Shown piece after piece: positions 51,247 to 60,424 of a DNA stretch of 64,000 bases (its first letter is position 1; every line of letters starts with the position of its first letter). The DNA comes from Pseudomonas nicosulfuronedens (GTDB taxonomy: Bacteria > Pseudomonadota > Gammaproteobacteria > Pseudomonadales > Pseudomonadaceae): positions 62,001 through 126,000 of the forward strand of contig NZ_SWDV01000024.1 of NCBI RefSeq assembly GCF_005877905.1. The letters run 5' to 3'. A program made the translations under genes and the position numbers. The notes under the pieces are model-generated. The model worked only from the letters and a program-made list of their open reading frames with translations. It was not told the origin of the DNA and did not search any database.

Positions 51247-52869
51247 ATGTCGATCTTCGAACAGGGCTTGCCGCGCGCGGCCGTCAACCACATAGCGCTG
51301 TCGCCGCTGAGCTTCATCGAACGTACCGCCCACGTTTACCCCGAGCGTACCGCCATCATCCACGGCAGCCTGCGCCGCACCTGGAAAGAAACCTACCAAC
51401 GCTGCCGCCGCCTGGCCTCCGCCCTTGCCGCCCGCGGCATCGGCCGCGGCGACACGGTGGCGGTGATGCTGCCCAACACCCCGCAGATGATCGAGGCGCA
51501 CTTCGGCGTACCGATGATCGGTGCGGTACTCAATACCCTCAACGTACGTTTGGATGCCGAGGCCATCGCCTTCATGCTGCAGCACGGCGAAGCCAAGGTG
51601 CTGATCACCGACCGCGAGTTCTGCGACGTGATCCACGCCGCCCTGGGGATGCTCGATCACCCGCCGCTGGTGGTCGACGTGGACGACCCCGAGTACGGCG
51701 AAGGTTATGCGGTCAGCCCGCTGGACTATGAGGCGCTGCTCGCCGAGGGCGATCCGGAATTCGCCTGGCAGTGGCCACAGGACGAATGGGACGCCATCTC
51801 CCTCAACTACACCTCCGGCACCACCGGCAATCCCAAGGGCGTGGTTTACCACCACCGCGGCGCCTACCTGAACTCGCTGGGCAACCAGATGACCTGGTCC
51901 ATGGGCCAGCATCCGGTCTACCTCTGGACCCTGCCGATGTTCCACTGCAACGGCTGGTGCTATCCCTGGACCGTTACCGCGCTGGCCGGCACCCACGTTT
52001 GCCTGCGCCGGGTCGACCCGCAGAAGATCCTCACGCTGATCCGCGAGCACCAGGTCACCCATCTGTGCGGCGCGCCCATCGTGCTCAACGCACTGATCAA
52101 CATGCCCGAGTCGGCCAAGGCCGCCATCGACCACCCGGTGCACGCCATGGTCGCCGGCGCGGCTCCGCCGGCCAAGGTGATCGGCGCAGTGGAGGAAATG
52201 GGCATCAAGGTCACCCATGTCTACGGCCTGACCGAGGTCTACGGCCCGGTGACCGTCTGCGCCTGGCACGAGGAATGGGACGAGTTGCCGCTGGACGAAC
52301 GCGCCCGCATCAAGTCGCGCCAGGGCGTGCGCTACCCGACCCTGGAAGGCGTGATGGTCGCCGACCCGAAGACCCTGGAGCCGGTGCCGCGCGACGGCCT
52401 GACCATCGGTGAGATCTTCATGCGCGGCAACACCGTGATGAAGGGCTACCTGAAGAACCCCACCGCCACCGAGGAATCCTTCGCCGGCGGCTGGTTCCAC
52501 ACCGGCGACCTGGCGGTCTGGCACCCGGACGGGTACGTGGAGATCCGCGATCGCCTCAAGGACATCATCATTTCCGGCGGCGAGAACATCTCCACCATCG
52601 AGGTCGAGGGCGTGCTCTACCGTCACCCGGCCGTGATGGAAGCCGCCGTGGTGGCCCGTGCCGATGAACGCTGGGGCGAGACGCCCTGCGCCTTCATCAC
52701 CCTCAAGGCTGAGCACGCGGCGGTCGAGCCGCAGGACATCATGACCTTCTGCCGCGAGCATCTGGCCGGCTTCAAGGTGCCGCGTACCGTGGTATTCACC
52801 GACCTGCCCAAGACCTCCACCGGGAAGATCCAGAAATTCGTCCTGCGCGACTGGGCCAACGCCCTCTGA
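51247..52869 (+). CDS. AMP-forming acyl-CoA ligase (DmdB-like)
   Basis: 540 aa, ANL superfamily. The P-loop [20 protein letters not shown] is at about residues 190-210, a [12 protein letters not shown] motif at about 320-330, and the C-terminal [19 protein letters not shown] plus [15 protein letters not shown] and the catalytic Lys in KTSTGKIQK. It activates a fatty or related short acid to its CoA thioester. The length and neighbours resemble 3-methylmercaptopropionate-CoA ligase (DmdB) as well as medium-chain fatty acyl-CoA ligases; the substrate is not settled. Followed after 57 bp by the acyl-CoA dehydrogenase. It is divergent from the two-component system by about 200 bp of AT-rich DNA containing GCTATAAAA. 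Confidence 0.88.
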   Translation: MSIFEQGLPRAAVNHIALSPLSFIERTAHVYPERTAIIHGSLRRTWKETYQRCRRLASALAARGIGRGDTVAVMLPNTPQMIEAHFGVPMIGAVLNTLNVRLDAEAIAFMLQHGEAKVLITDREFCDVIHAALGMLDHPPLVVDVDDPEYGEGYAVSPLDYEALLAEGDPEFAWQWPQDEWDAISLNYTSGTTGNPKGVVYHHRGAYLNSLGNQMTWSMGQHPVYLWTLPMFHCNGWCYPWTVTALAGTHVCLRRVDPQKILTLIREHQVTHLCGAPIVLNALINMPESAKAAIDHPVHAMVAGAAPPAKVIGAVEEMGIKVTHVYGLTEVYGPVTVCAWHEEWDELPLDERARIKSRQGVRYPTLEGVMVADPKTLEPVPRDGLTIGEIFMRGNTVMKGYLKNPTATEESFAGGWFHTGDLAVWHPDGYVEIRDRLKDIIISGGENISTIEVEGVLYRHPAVMEAAVVARADERWGETPCAFITLKAEHAAVEPQDIMTFCREHLAGFKVPRTVVFTDLPKTSTGKIQKFVLRDWANAL

Positions 52870-52926
52870 CCCCACCTTCCGCCAGCCATCGTGCGCTCCC
52901 CGCAGCGGGGAGCGCCGGAGTTCGCC

Positions 52927-54702
52927 ATGCCTGACTACCACGCTCCCCTGCACGACATGCGCTTCCTGCTCGACGACGTGTTCGACGCCCCCGCCCTCTG
53001 GGCGCGCCTGCCGGCGCTGGCCGAACGCATCGACGCCGACACCGCCGACGCCATCCTCGAAGAGGCGGCGAAGATCACCGGCGGCCTGCTCGCCCCGCTC
53101 AACCGCAGCGGCGACGAAGAAGGCGTGCACTTCGCCGACGGTGTGGTAAGCACGCCCGCCGGCTTCCGCGAGGCCTACGCGACCTATGCCGAGGGCGGTT
53201 GGGTCGGCCTGGCGGGCACCCCCGAATACGGCGGCATGGGCATGCCGAAGATGCTCTCGGTGCAGTTCGAGGAAATGATGTACGGCGCCAACGCCAGCTT
53301 CAGCCTCTACTCCACCCTCTCCGCCGGCGCCTGCCTGGCGCTGGATGCCCACGCCGAGGAAGCCCTCAAGAGCACCTATCTGCCGAAGATGTATGCCGGC
53401 GAATGGGCCGGCTCCATGTGCCTGACCGAGCCCCATGCCGGCACCGACCTGGGGCTGATCCGCACCCGCGCCGAGCCACAGGCCGACGGCAGCTACCGTG
53501 TCACCGGTACCAAGATCTTCATCACCGGCGGCGAGCAGGACCTCACCGACAACATCATCCACCTGGTGCTGGCCAAGCTGCCCGACGCACCGGCGGGCTC
53601 GCGGGGCATCTCGCTGTTCCTGGTGCCCAAGTTCCTGGTGCAGGCCGATGGCTCACTGGGCGCGCGCAACGCGGTCTCCTGCGGCTCGGTCGAGCACAAG
53701 ATGGGCATCAAGGCCTCGGCCACCTGTGTGATGAACTTCGATGGCGCCACCGGCTGGCTGGTCGGCGAGCTGAACAAGGGGTTGGCAGCGATGTTCACCA
53801 TGATGAACTACGAGCGCCTGTCCATCGGCATCCAGGGGATTGGCTGCGCCGAGATGTCCTACCAGAGCGCCGTCACCTACGCCCGCGAGCGGCTGCAGAG
53901 CCGCGCCGCCAACGGCCCGGTGGCGAAGGACAAGGCCGCCGACCCGATCATCGTGCATCCCGACGTGCGTCGCATGCTGCTGACCATGAAAGCGCTGACC
54001 GAAGGCGGCCGCGCCTTCTCCACCTACGTCGGCCAGCAGCTGGACGTCGCCAAGTACGCCGAAGATGCCGCCGAACGCGAGTCGGCCCAGTCACTGGTGG
54101 CGCTGCTCACGCCGGTCGCCAAGGCCTTCTTCACCGACACCGGGCTGGAAAGCTGCATCCATGGCCAGCAGGTGTTCGGCGGCCATGGCTTCATCCGTGA
54201 ATGGGGCCAGGAGCAGTTGGTGCGCGACGTGCGCATCGCGCAGATCTACGAGGGCACCAACGGCATCCAGGCACTGGATCTGCTGGGCCGCAAGGTGATT
54301 GCCGATGGCGGGCAGGCATTAGCCCTGTTCGCCGGAGAAATCCGCGCTTTCGCCGACGCAACCGACGGCACCGCCATGGGCGCCTTCACCGCGCCGTTGC
54401 TGGATGCGCTGGACCTGCTCGAATCCGTCACCCGCCAGGTACGTGAGCGCGCCGCCAGCCAGCCGCAGGAGATCGGCGCCGCCTCGGTGGAGTACCTGCA
54501 CTTGTTCGGCTACACCGCCTACGCCTACCTCTGGGCACGCATGGCGCAGGCCAGTCTGGGCCGGAGTGACGACTTCCATAGCGGCAAGCTGGCCACTGCG
54601 CGTTTCTACTTCGCCCGCCTGCTGCCGCGCACCGAGTCCCTGGCCGGTTCGATCCGCGCCGGCAGCGACAGTCTGTTCGAGCTGCGCGCCGAGCAATTCT
54701 GA
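52927..54702 (+). CDS. Large acyl-CoA dehydrogenase (DmdC-like)
   Basis: 591 aa, longer than a standard acyl-CoA dehydrogenase. N-terminal extra helices (MPDYHAPLHDMRFLLDDVFD) are typical of the DmdC-type, followed by TPEYGGMGMPKMLS, CLTEPHAGTDLGLIRTRA, KIFITGGEQDLTDNIIHLVL and QIYEGTNGIQALDLLGRK with the catalytic Glu, then an extra C-terminal domain (about 465-580). It oxidises acyl-CoA to 2-enoyl-CoA using ETF. The DmdB-DmdC pairing suggests methylmercaptopropionyl-CoA or medium-chain acyl-CoA; a hydratase is not adjacent. A clear terminator follows. Confidence 0.88.
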   Translation: MPDYHAPLHDMRFLLDDVFDAPALWARLPALAERIDADTADAILEEAAKITGGLLAPLNRSGDEEGVHFADGVVSTPAGFREAYATYAEGGWVGLAGTPEYGGMGMPKMLSVQFEEMMYGANASFSLYSTLSAGACLALDAHAEEALKSTYLPKMYAGEWAGSMCLTEPHAGTDLGLIRTRAEPQADGSYRVTGTKIFITGGEQDLTDNIIHLVLAKLPDAPAGSRGISLFLVPKFLVQADGSLGARNAVSCGSVEHKMGIKASATCVMNFDGATGWLVGELNKGLAAMFTMMNYERLSIGIQGIGCAEMSYQSAVTYARERLQSRAANGPVAKDKAADPIIVHPDVRRMLLTMKALTEGGRAFSTYVGQQLDVAKYAEDAAERESAQSLVALLTPVAKAFFTDTGLESCIHGQQVFGGHGFIREWGQEQLVRDVRIAQIYEGTNGIQALDLLGRKVIADGGQALALFAGEIRAFADATDGTAMGAFTAPLLDALDLLESVTRQVRERAASQPQEIGAASVEYLHLFGYTAYAYLWARMAQASLGRSDDFHSGKLATARFYFARLLPRTESLAGSIRAGSDSLFELRAEQF

Positions 54703-54736
54703 CGACCTGCGTCGCCTCATTCTGTTGAGCGTGATT

Positions 54737-54774
54737 GCGCGGCCAGCCCTGACGGGTTGCGCCGCGCTTTTTTT
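54737..54774 (+). terminator. Rho-independent terminator after acyl-CoA dehydrogenase
   Basis: Stem GCGCGGC/GCCGCGC (54737-54743, 54761-54767) with a structured loop, then seven T. About 35 bp after the stop. Confidence 0.9.
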
Positions 54775-54837
54775 CGTCTCGGCGAATGCGGGTGGCCCAC
54801 GTAGAATGAAGGCACCCACTCGCCACCGGCCTGCGTC

Positions 54838-55464
54838 ATGAGTAACGAAAACCCGATTCTGCGTGACATTTCCCGTGTCACCCTGCAGCACTATCAGGAC
54901 AGCGCCCAGTCCTTCCGAGAAGGCACCTGGGACCACGACGTCACCCAGAACATCGCCGCGCTGCTGCGGCACATTCAGGGCGAGGCGCCTTTCGTGCTGC
55001 TCGATTTCGGCTGTGGGCCGGGGCGCGACCTGTGCGCACTGAAGGGAATGGGGCATGAGCCGGTCGGCCTGGACGGCTGCGCCGACTTCGTCGCCATGGC
55101 CCGCGAGGCGAGCGGCTGCGAGGTCTGGCAGCAGGACTTCCTCGCCCTCGACCTGCCCGCCGGGCGCTTCGATGGCATCTATGCCAATGCCAGCCTGTTC
55201 CACGTACCGCGCAGCGAGCTGCCGCGCGTGCTGGGTCAGCTGCATGCGGCACTGAAACCCGGTGGCGTGCTGTTCAGCTCCAACCCGCGCGGGGAGAACC
55301 AGGAAGGCTGGAACGGCGGCCGCTATGGCTCCTACCACGACTTGGAGAACTGGACCCGTGTGCTGGAAGACGCGGGGTTCCTCGAACTGGAACACTACTA
55401 CCGCCCGGAAGGCCTGCCGCGAGAGCAGCAGCCGTGGCTGGCGAGCGTGTGGCGCAAAGCTTGA
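54838..55464 (+). CDS. Class I SAM-dependent methyltransferase
   Basis: 208 aa. Motif I VLLDFGCGPGRDLCALKGMG lies at about residues 48-67, the post-I acidic region is VGLDGCADFVAMARE, then QQDFLALDLPAGRFDGIYANASLFH and PGGVLFSSNPRG. This is a small free-standing methyltransferase with no target-recognition domain. The ATG at 54838 has no clear ribosome site. It stands after a terminator and before a convergent binding-protein gene (128-bp gap), so it is probably monocistronic. Substrate unknown. Confidence 0.83.
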   Translation: MSNENPILRDISRVTLQHYQDSAQSFREGTWDHDVTQNIAALLRHIQGEAPFVLLDFGCGPGRDLCALKGMGHEPVGLDGCADFVAMAREASGCEVWQQDFLALDLPAGRFDGIYANASLFHVPRSELPRVLGQLHAALKPGGVLFSSNPRGENQEGWNGGRYGSYHDLENWTRVLEDAGFLELEHYYRPEGLPREQQPWLASVWRKA

Positions 55465-55592
55465 ACTGACGCCAGCTCTACCGGCGGATCGCAGGCAGGG
55501 CCCGCCCCTGCAGGGGAACACGACTCCTCTCAGGGGCGAGCCACACCAGCGACTTGATCACGCGGGTGTTGCCACCCGCGCTGAACCGCCGA

Positions 55593-56621
55593 TCAGCCCT
55601 TCGCCGCCCAGGCGTTGAAGCGCTGCTCCAGGTCTTCGCCATGGTCGACCCAGAACTCGAAGTTCACCGGTACCGCCTGCTCCAGGTTTGCCGGCGCCGT
55701 GTTCAGGCGCTCGACCAGCTTGGGATCGATCAGCTGGGTGGTACCCAGATTCACCGAGCCGTAGCCCAGCTTCACGGTATGGATCTTCTGCTGCGCGGGT
55801 GAGAGTGAGAAGGCGATGAAGTCCTCGGCGGCCTTCTTGTTTGGGCTGCCCTTGGGGATCGCCCAGGAGTCGATGGCATACAGGCTGCCGTTCCACACCA
55901 CCTTCATCGGCACGCCCTCTTCCTGTGCCGCGAAGGCGCGGCCGTTGTAGGCGGTGCTCATGACCACGTCACCACTGGCGAGGAATTGCATCGGCTGCGC
56001 GCCGGACTCCCACCACTGGATCGACGGCTTGATCTCGTCGAGCTTCTTGAAGGCGCGGTCCACGCCCTCCTTCGTCGCCAGCACCTTGTACAGGTCTTCC
56101 TTTTTGACGCCGTCAGCCAGCAGGGCGATCTCCAGGGTGTACTTGGCGCCCTTGCGCAGGGAACGCTTGCCGGGGAATTTCTGGGTGTCCCAGAAGTCCT
56201 GCCAGCCGGTCGGACCGTTGGCGAGGCGCTTGCCGTCGTAGACCATGGCCATCGACCAGACCAGCAGGCCAGCGCCGCAGTCGGAGAGGGTGCCAGGTAC
56301 ATAATCCTCGGCCTTGCCGAGGATCGACGGGTCCAGATGCTCGAACAGGCCTTCGTCGCAGCCGCGCAGCAGCTCCGGGCCTTCCACCTGGACGACGTCC
56401 CAGTTGACGCCGCCGGTGTCGACCATGGCCTTGATCTTGCCCATTTCGCCGTTGTACTCGCCGGCGATCACCTTCATTCCTTCCTTCTTCTCGAAGGGTT
56501 TGTAGAAGGCTTCGGTCTGTACGTCCTTGCTGATACCGCCGAAGGAGATCACGGTCAGGTCAGCAGCCATGGCGCCGGACGCCACGCCCATGAGCAGGGC
56601 TCCCAGAATCGGGTTTTTCAT
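55593..56621 (-). CDS. Periplasmic polyamine-type ABC substrate-binding protein (second copy)
   Basis: 342 aa from the ATG at 56621 (AGAGG upstream; a GTG two codons earlier is possible). Signal peptide MKNPILGALLMGVASGAM with cleavage after AMA, then LTVISFGGISKDVQTEAFY, VNWDVVQVEGPELLRGCDEG, PSIQWWESGAQPMQFLASGD and EDLEQRFNAWAAKG. This is a paralog of the protein at 23163: the SIQWWE-GAQP, ASGDVVMS-AYNGR and LEQRFNAWAAK segments coincide. Again no permease or ATPase is nearby. It follows a class II aldolase gene on the same strand by 82 bp. Confidence 0.87.
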   Translation of the reverse strand: MKNPILGALLMGVASGAMAADLTVISFGGISKDVQTEAFYKPFEKKEGMKVIAGEYNGEMGKIKAMVDTGGVNWDVVQVEGPELLRGCDEGLFEHLDPSILGKAEDYVPGTLSDCGAGLLVWSMAMVYDGKRLANGPTGWQDFWDTQKFPGKRSLRKGAKYTLEIALLADGVKKEDLYKVLATKEGVDRAFKKLDEIKPSIQWWESGAQPMQFLASGDVVMSTAYNGRAFAAQEEGVPMKVVWNGSLYAIDSWAIPKGSPNKKAAEDFIAFSLSPAQQKIHTVKLGYGSVNLGTTQLIDPKLVERLNTAPANLEQAVPVNFEFWVDHGEDLEQRFNAWAAKG

Positions 56622-56703
56622 TTCCACCTCTTGGCATTGTTGTTGGCAGATGGTTCAAGCACGCAGGCGCCCGGTCTCTGCGGACCGGGGCACGATAACA
56701 GGG

Positions 56704-57477
56704 TCAGGTGCGGTAGACGGCCTCACCGTCCTCGATCAGGCGCAGCGCCGACTCCCAGGCCAGCAGGTGCAGACCGTCGGTCAACGCCTCCTCTTCCTGT
56801 ACGGCAACGCGCTCGCACACGGCGTGCGGCGGATAACGCAGCTGGCGGCCGCCGGCCAGGGCCTGGACCTGCGCCTGGCAGGCGCGTTCGAGGAAGTAGA
56901 TCTGGTTGAAGGCCTCGGCAATACAGCGCCCGGTAGCCAGCAGGCCGTGGTTGCGCAGGATCATCACCATATGACTGCCCAGGTCGTTGACCAGGCGCGA
57001 GCGCTCGTCCGGGTCCAGGGCGATGCCTTCGTAGTCGTGGTAACCCAGGCGGTTGTAGAACTTCAGCGCGTGCTGGCTGATCGGCAACAAGCCGTCTTCC
57101 TGGGCAGATACCGCGATGCCGGCAGCCGTGTGGGTGTGGATCACGCAGGCCACGTCTTCGCGGGCGGCGTGCACGGCAGAATGGATGTTGAAACCGGCGC
57201 GGTTGACGCTTTTCGGGCCGAAGCGCGGGTCGATGACGTCACCGGCGTGGTCGACCTTGACCAGGTCGGAGGCACGCATTTCGTGGAACAGCACGCCGTA
57301 GCGGTTGATCAGGTAGTGCCCCGGCTCGCCCGGCACCCGCGCCGAGATGTGGGTGTCGATGTGATCGGTCCAGCGGAAGTGCGCGATCAGCCGATACAGC
57401 GCGGCGAGGTCGCAGCGCGCCTGCCACTCTTCGGCGGAAATGCTCGACGGATCGATGTTGTAAGCTGTGTCACGCAT
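56704..57477 (-). CDS. Class II aldolase/adducin-family protein
   Basis: 257 aa. The family fold is marked by CDLAALYRLIAHFRWTDHIDTHISARVPG near the start and by the zinc site VACVIHTHTAAGIAVSAQEDG at about residues 108-128, with a further His in LRNHGLLATG (about 175-185). Such proteins are L-fuculose-phosphate-type aldolases or decarboxylases, and many are uncharacterised. It is divergent from the MocR regulator over about 180 bp containing a perfect dyad, and 82 bp upstream of the polyamine-type binding protein. The three may form one catabolic unit with unknown substrate. Confidence 0.83.
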   Translation of the reverse strand: MRDTAYNIDPSSISAEEWQARCDLAALYRLIAHFRWTDHIDTHISARVPGEPGHYLINRYGVLFHEMRASDLVKVDHAGDVIDPRFGPKSVNRAGFNIHSAVHAAREDVACVIHTHTAAGIAVSAQEDGLLPISQHALKFYNRLGYHDYEGIALDPDERSRLVNDLGSHMVMILRNHGLLATGRCIAEAFNQIYFLERACQAQVQALAGGRQLRYPPHAVCERVAVQEEEALTDGLHLLAWESALRLIEDGEAVYRT

Positions 57478-57528
57478 GACGGGCGGTCCTTGTTGTTCTT
57501 TCAGGCGGTGCGGCAGTTTGCCGCTTCA

Positions 57529-57551
57529 CGTGACCGAGTGTGCTGGTCACG
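57529..57551. promoter_or_regulatory. Inverted repeat in aldolase-MocR promoter
   Basis: CGTGACC (57529-57535) and GGTCACG (57545-57551) form a perfect 7-bp dyad with a 9-bp spacer, 52 bp from the aldolase ATG and about 110 bp from the MocR ATG. It is a candidate operator for the MocR regulator. Confidence 0.5.
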
Positions 57552-57659
57552 CCCGGCCCGCACCATGCACAGGGACAACGCAGAAATTGCAGTGCTGTTA
57601 TGGTCCGAGGACCTGTACAGATTGCCCATCGCTCACCCACACAAGAATCGGACCTCCGG

Positions 57660-59048
57660 ATGCTGTTGCTCGACCCCACCTCGGACATTCCCCTGGTCAC
57701 CCAGATCGTCGACGGCATCGCCCAGGCCATCGACGAGCAGCGCCTGCGCTCCGGCGCCAAGTTGCCCTCGATCCGCAAGTTCGCCCAGGCCAATGGCGTC
57801 AGCCACTTCACCGTGGTCGAGGCCTATGATCGGCTGGTGGCGCGCGGCTGCCTGAACGCGGTGCCCAATGCCGGTTTCTACGTGCGCGGCCCGGCAGTCG
57901 AGGACAGCGCCGGCGATGAGGCACCCACCGAATTCGACTTCGATGCGCACCTGCTGCTGCACAAGGTCTTCCAGCCGCTGGGGATGGAAATCCGTCCCGG
58001 TGTCGGCCTGCTGCCCGAGCACTGGCTTGACGGCGAAGGCTTGCAGCGAGGCCTGCGCAGCCTGGCGCGGGAAGAGCCGACCCAGTTCGGCAACTACGGC
58101 CACAGCAAGGGCAACCTGAAGCTGCGCGGCAAACTGGCGGACCGTTTGGCAGATGCCGGCGTCAGCGCCAGCCCCGAGCAGATCCTGCTGACCGCCGGCG
58201 CCAGCCAGGCACTGGACCTCACCGTGCGCTACCTGGTACAGCGCGGCGACCCGGTGCTGGTCGATGAGCCCGGCTACCACAATCTGTTCCTCAATCTGCG
58301 CCTGCAGGGCGCGCAGTTGCTGGGCGTGCCCCGCAGCGCCGATGGGCTGGACCTGGATCGTCTGGAGCAACTGGCCCGCGAGTACCGGCCCAAGGTCTAC
58401 TTCACCCAGGCGCGCCTGCAGAGCCCCACCGGCGGCAGCCTGTCACTGGCGGCAGCACACCGCCTGCTGCAGCTGGCGGAGAAATACGATTTCCTCATCG
58501 TCGAGAACGACATCTATGCCGACCTGGACCCCGCCGGCCAACTGCTGCTCGCTAACCTCGATCAACTGGCGCGGGTGATCTACATCGGCAGCCTGTCCAA
58601 GGTCATCGCCCCGGCGCTGCGCACCGGTTTCATCGCCGCGCACCCCGAGCTGATCGAGGAACTGGTTCCGCTGAAAATGGTCAGTGGCCTGACCAGCTCG
58701 GAGCTCACCGAAACCCTGGCCCTGGACATCCTCCTGCAAGGCCGCCACCGCAAGCACGTGCGCCAGTTGCGCGACCAGCTCGGCGAAGCCCATGACAGCG
58801 TGGCGCGACGCCTGGAAGCCGCCGGCCTGGAAATCTTCCACGAACCCCGCGCTGGCCTGTTCCTCTGGGCCCGCCACCGCGCGGTGGATGACGCCACCCT
58901 GCTCGCCAGCCGCGCCAAGGAGGCGAAGATCCTGCTGTTCCCCGGCCAGTTGTTCATGCCCGATGGCCGCAGCGTGCCGTGGATGCGCTTCAACGTCGCG
59001 CACTCGCTGGATGAGCGGCTGTATGCCTTTCTCTCGAAACAAGGCTGA
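57660..59048 (+). CDS. MocR/GabR-type regulator (wHTH + aminotransferase fold)
   Basis: 462 aa. N-terminal GntR-type winged HTH at residues about 8-75 (LVTQIVDGIAQAIDEQRLRS, KLPSIRKFAQANGVSHFTVVEAYDRLVARG), then a linker and a fold-I aminotransferase domain with the PLP-binding Lys in VIYIGSLSKVIAPALRTGF at about residues 305-320. MocR regulators use PLP and an amine or amino acid to control transcription. It is divergent from the class II aldolase gene. The ATG at 57660 has CGGA-like sequence upstream. Regulation of the aldolase/binding-protein unit by an amine is a reasonable inference. Confidence 0.88.
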   Translation: MLLLDPTSDIPLVTQIVDGIAQAIDEQRLRSGAKLPSIRKFAQANGVSHFTVVEAYDRLVARGCLNAVPNAGFYVRGPAVEDSAGDEAPTEFDFDAHLLLHKVFQPLGMEIRPGVGLLPEHWLDGEGLQRGLRSLAREEPTQFGNYGHSKGNLKLRGKLADRLADAGVSASPEQILLTAGASQALDLTVRYLVQRGDPVLVDEPGYHNLFLNLRLQGAQLLGVPRSADGLDLDRLEQLAREYRPKVYFTQARLQSPTGGSLSLAAAHRLLQLAEKYDFLIVENDIYADLDPAGQLLLANLDQLARVIYIGSLSKVIAPALRTGFIAAHPELIEELVPLKMVSGLTSSELTETLALDILLQGRHRKHVRQLRDQLGEAHDSVARRLEAAGLEIFHEPRAGLFLWARHRAVDDATLLASRAKEAKILLFPGQLFMPDGRSVPWMRFNVAHSLDERLYAFLSKQG

Positions 59049-59125
59049 GGGCGGTCACAAAACTCTCGGCCACCGAGTCCAAGGAAGAAGAGCCGGAATT
59101 TCGCCGGCCACGTCAGGAGGACACC

Positions 59126-59926
59126 GTGAAATTCCCAGCCATCGACAACGAACACCTGCAACGTGCCCAGCGCGGCGAACCCACCGCCCTCGATGCGTTG
59201 CTGCTGGCCCTGCAAGCGCCGGTCTACAACCTCGCCCTGCGCATGCTCGGCCGTCGTGAAGACGCCCAGGACGCCAGCCAGGAAATCCTCCTGCGCATCA
59301 CCACGCACCTGGCCAGTTTCCGTGGCGACAGCCAGTTCTCCACCTGGGCCTTCCGCATCGCCAGCAACGCGCTGCTGACCGCGCGCACCAAGGTTCGCGA
59401 GACGCCCACCGTGTCGCTGGAAGCCCTGGCGGAAAAGCTCGACCTCGGCCTGCGCCTGGCCCAGGCCAACGAGCGCCCGCTGGAGCCGGCCGACAAGCTC
59501 GCCGCCGAACGCATCGCACTCGCCTGCACCCAGGGCATGCTGATGTGCCTGGAACGCGAGCAGCGCCTGGCCTACGTGCTGGACATCGCCTTTGGCCTGG
59601 ATTCGGAAACCGCCGCTGCCGTGCTCGAGATCGAGCCGGCGACCTACCGCAAGCGCCTGTCGCGGGCTCGCCAGCGGCTGGATGAGTTCATGCACCAGCA
59701 CTGCGGTCTGGTCAACGCCCAGGCCGCCTGCTCCTGCGAGCGCCAGGCGCTGGCATTACCGCCTGGCGGCACCGATACCCGCCAGGCCAGGAGCGAGTTA
59801 CTCGCCCTCACCCGCCTCGCGGATGCGGCAGCAGTGTTCCGCGCGCACCCGGACTACCAGGTACCGCAACGGGTGATCGAAACCGTCCGCGCCGTGCTGC
59901 AGCAGCACACTGGAGGCTGGCAATGA
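59126..59926 (+). CDS. ECF-type RNA polymerase sigma factor
   Basis: 266 aa from a GTG at 59126 with a very good CAGGAGG upstream. Region 2 is recognisable in NLALRMLGRREDAQDASQEILLRI and FSTWAFRIASNALL; region 4 in LAYVLDIAFGLDSETAAAVLEIEPATYRKRLSRARQRLDEF at about residues 145-195. The C-terminal ~70 residues beyond region 4 form an extension starting with a Cys-rich stretch (CGLVNAQAACSCERQ). No anti-sigma gene is adjacent; the next gene, a thioesterase, is coupled by ATGA. Its target promoter is unknown. Confidence 0.82.
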   Translation: MKFPAIDNEHLQRAQRGEPTALDALLLALQAPVYNLALRMLGRREDAQDASQEILLRITTHLASFRGDSQFSTWAFRIASNALLTARTKVRETPTVSLEALAEKLDLGLRLAQANERPLEPADKLAAERIALACTQGMLMCLEREQRLAYVLDIAFGLDSETAAAVLEIEPATYRKRLSRARQRLDEFMHQHCGLVNAQAACSCERQALALPPGGTDTRQARSELLALTRLADAAAVFRAHPDYQVPQRVIETVRAVLQQHTGGWQ

Positions 59927-60348
59927 ACGCGGTCGCCGATCTGGGTTATCCCGAGGGTTTTCAGCCGCTGCAACGCCGCAACCCGCTGCTGGACCTGCTC
60001 GGTCCATTCCTGGTGCGTGGCGAAGGCGAATCGCTGGAACTGGGCCTGCTGCTGGACGAACGCCACACCAACAGCCGTGGCGGCGTGCACGGCGGCATCC
60101 TGGCTACCCTGGCCGACATCGGCATGGGCTATGCGATGGCCTTCTCCAGCCAACCACCGCAACCGCTGGTCACCGCCAGCCTGACCCTGGACTACGTGTC
60201 CAGCGCCCAGGTCGGCGACTGGTTGTGCATCCGACTGCTGCACAGCCGGCGCGGCAGGCAGATGGCATTCGCCAACGCACTGCTGTCGGTAGGCGACAAG
60301 GTGGTGGCCCAGGCCAGCGCGGTGTTCGCCGTACCAGCACAACGTTGA
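59923..60348 (+). CDS. Hotdog-fold thioesterase (PaaI family)
   Basis: 141 aa. The hotdog signature ERHTNSRGGVHGGILATLADIGMGYA lies at about residues 46-70, with the catalytic Asp or Asn region following HGG, and ends with LSVGDKVVAQASAVFAVP. It hydrolyses acyl-CoA thioesters; PaaI-like members often act on aromatic or medium-chain acyl-CoA. The start overlaps the sigma-factor stop (ATGA), so it is co-translated with it, which is an unusual partnership. Substrate unknown. Confidence 0.87.
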   Translation: MNAVADLGYPEGFQPLQRRNPLLDLLGPFLVRGEGESLELGLLLDERHTNSRGGVHGGILATLADIGMGYAMAFSSQPPQPLVTASLTLDYVSSAQVGDWLCIRLLHSRRGRQMAFANALLSVGDKVVAQASAVFAVPAQR

Positions 60349-60424
60349 TCCTGCAGATATCGCCAGCCGCCGCCTGAGGCCGTAGACTTGCCGCCCATCA
60401 GCAACCGCCAGCAAGAGATCGACT

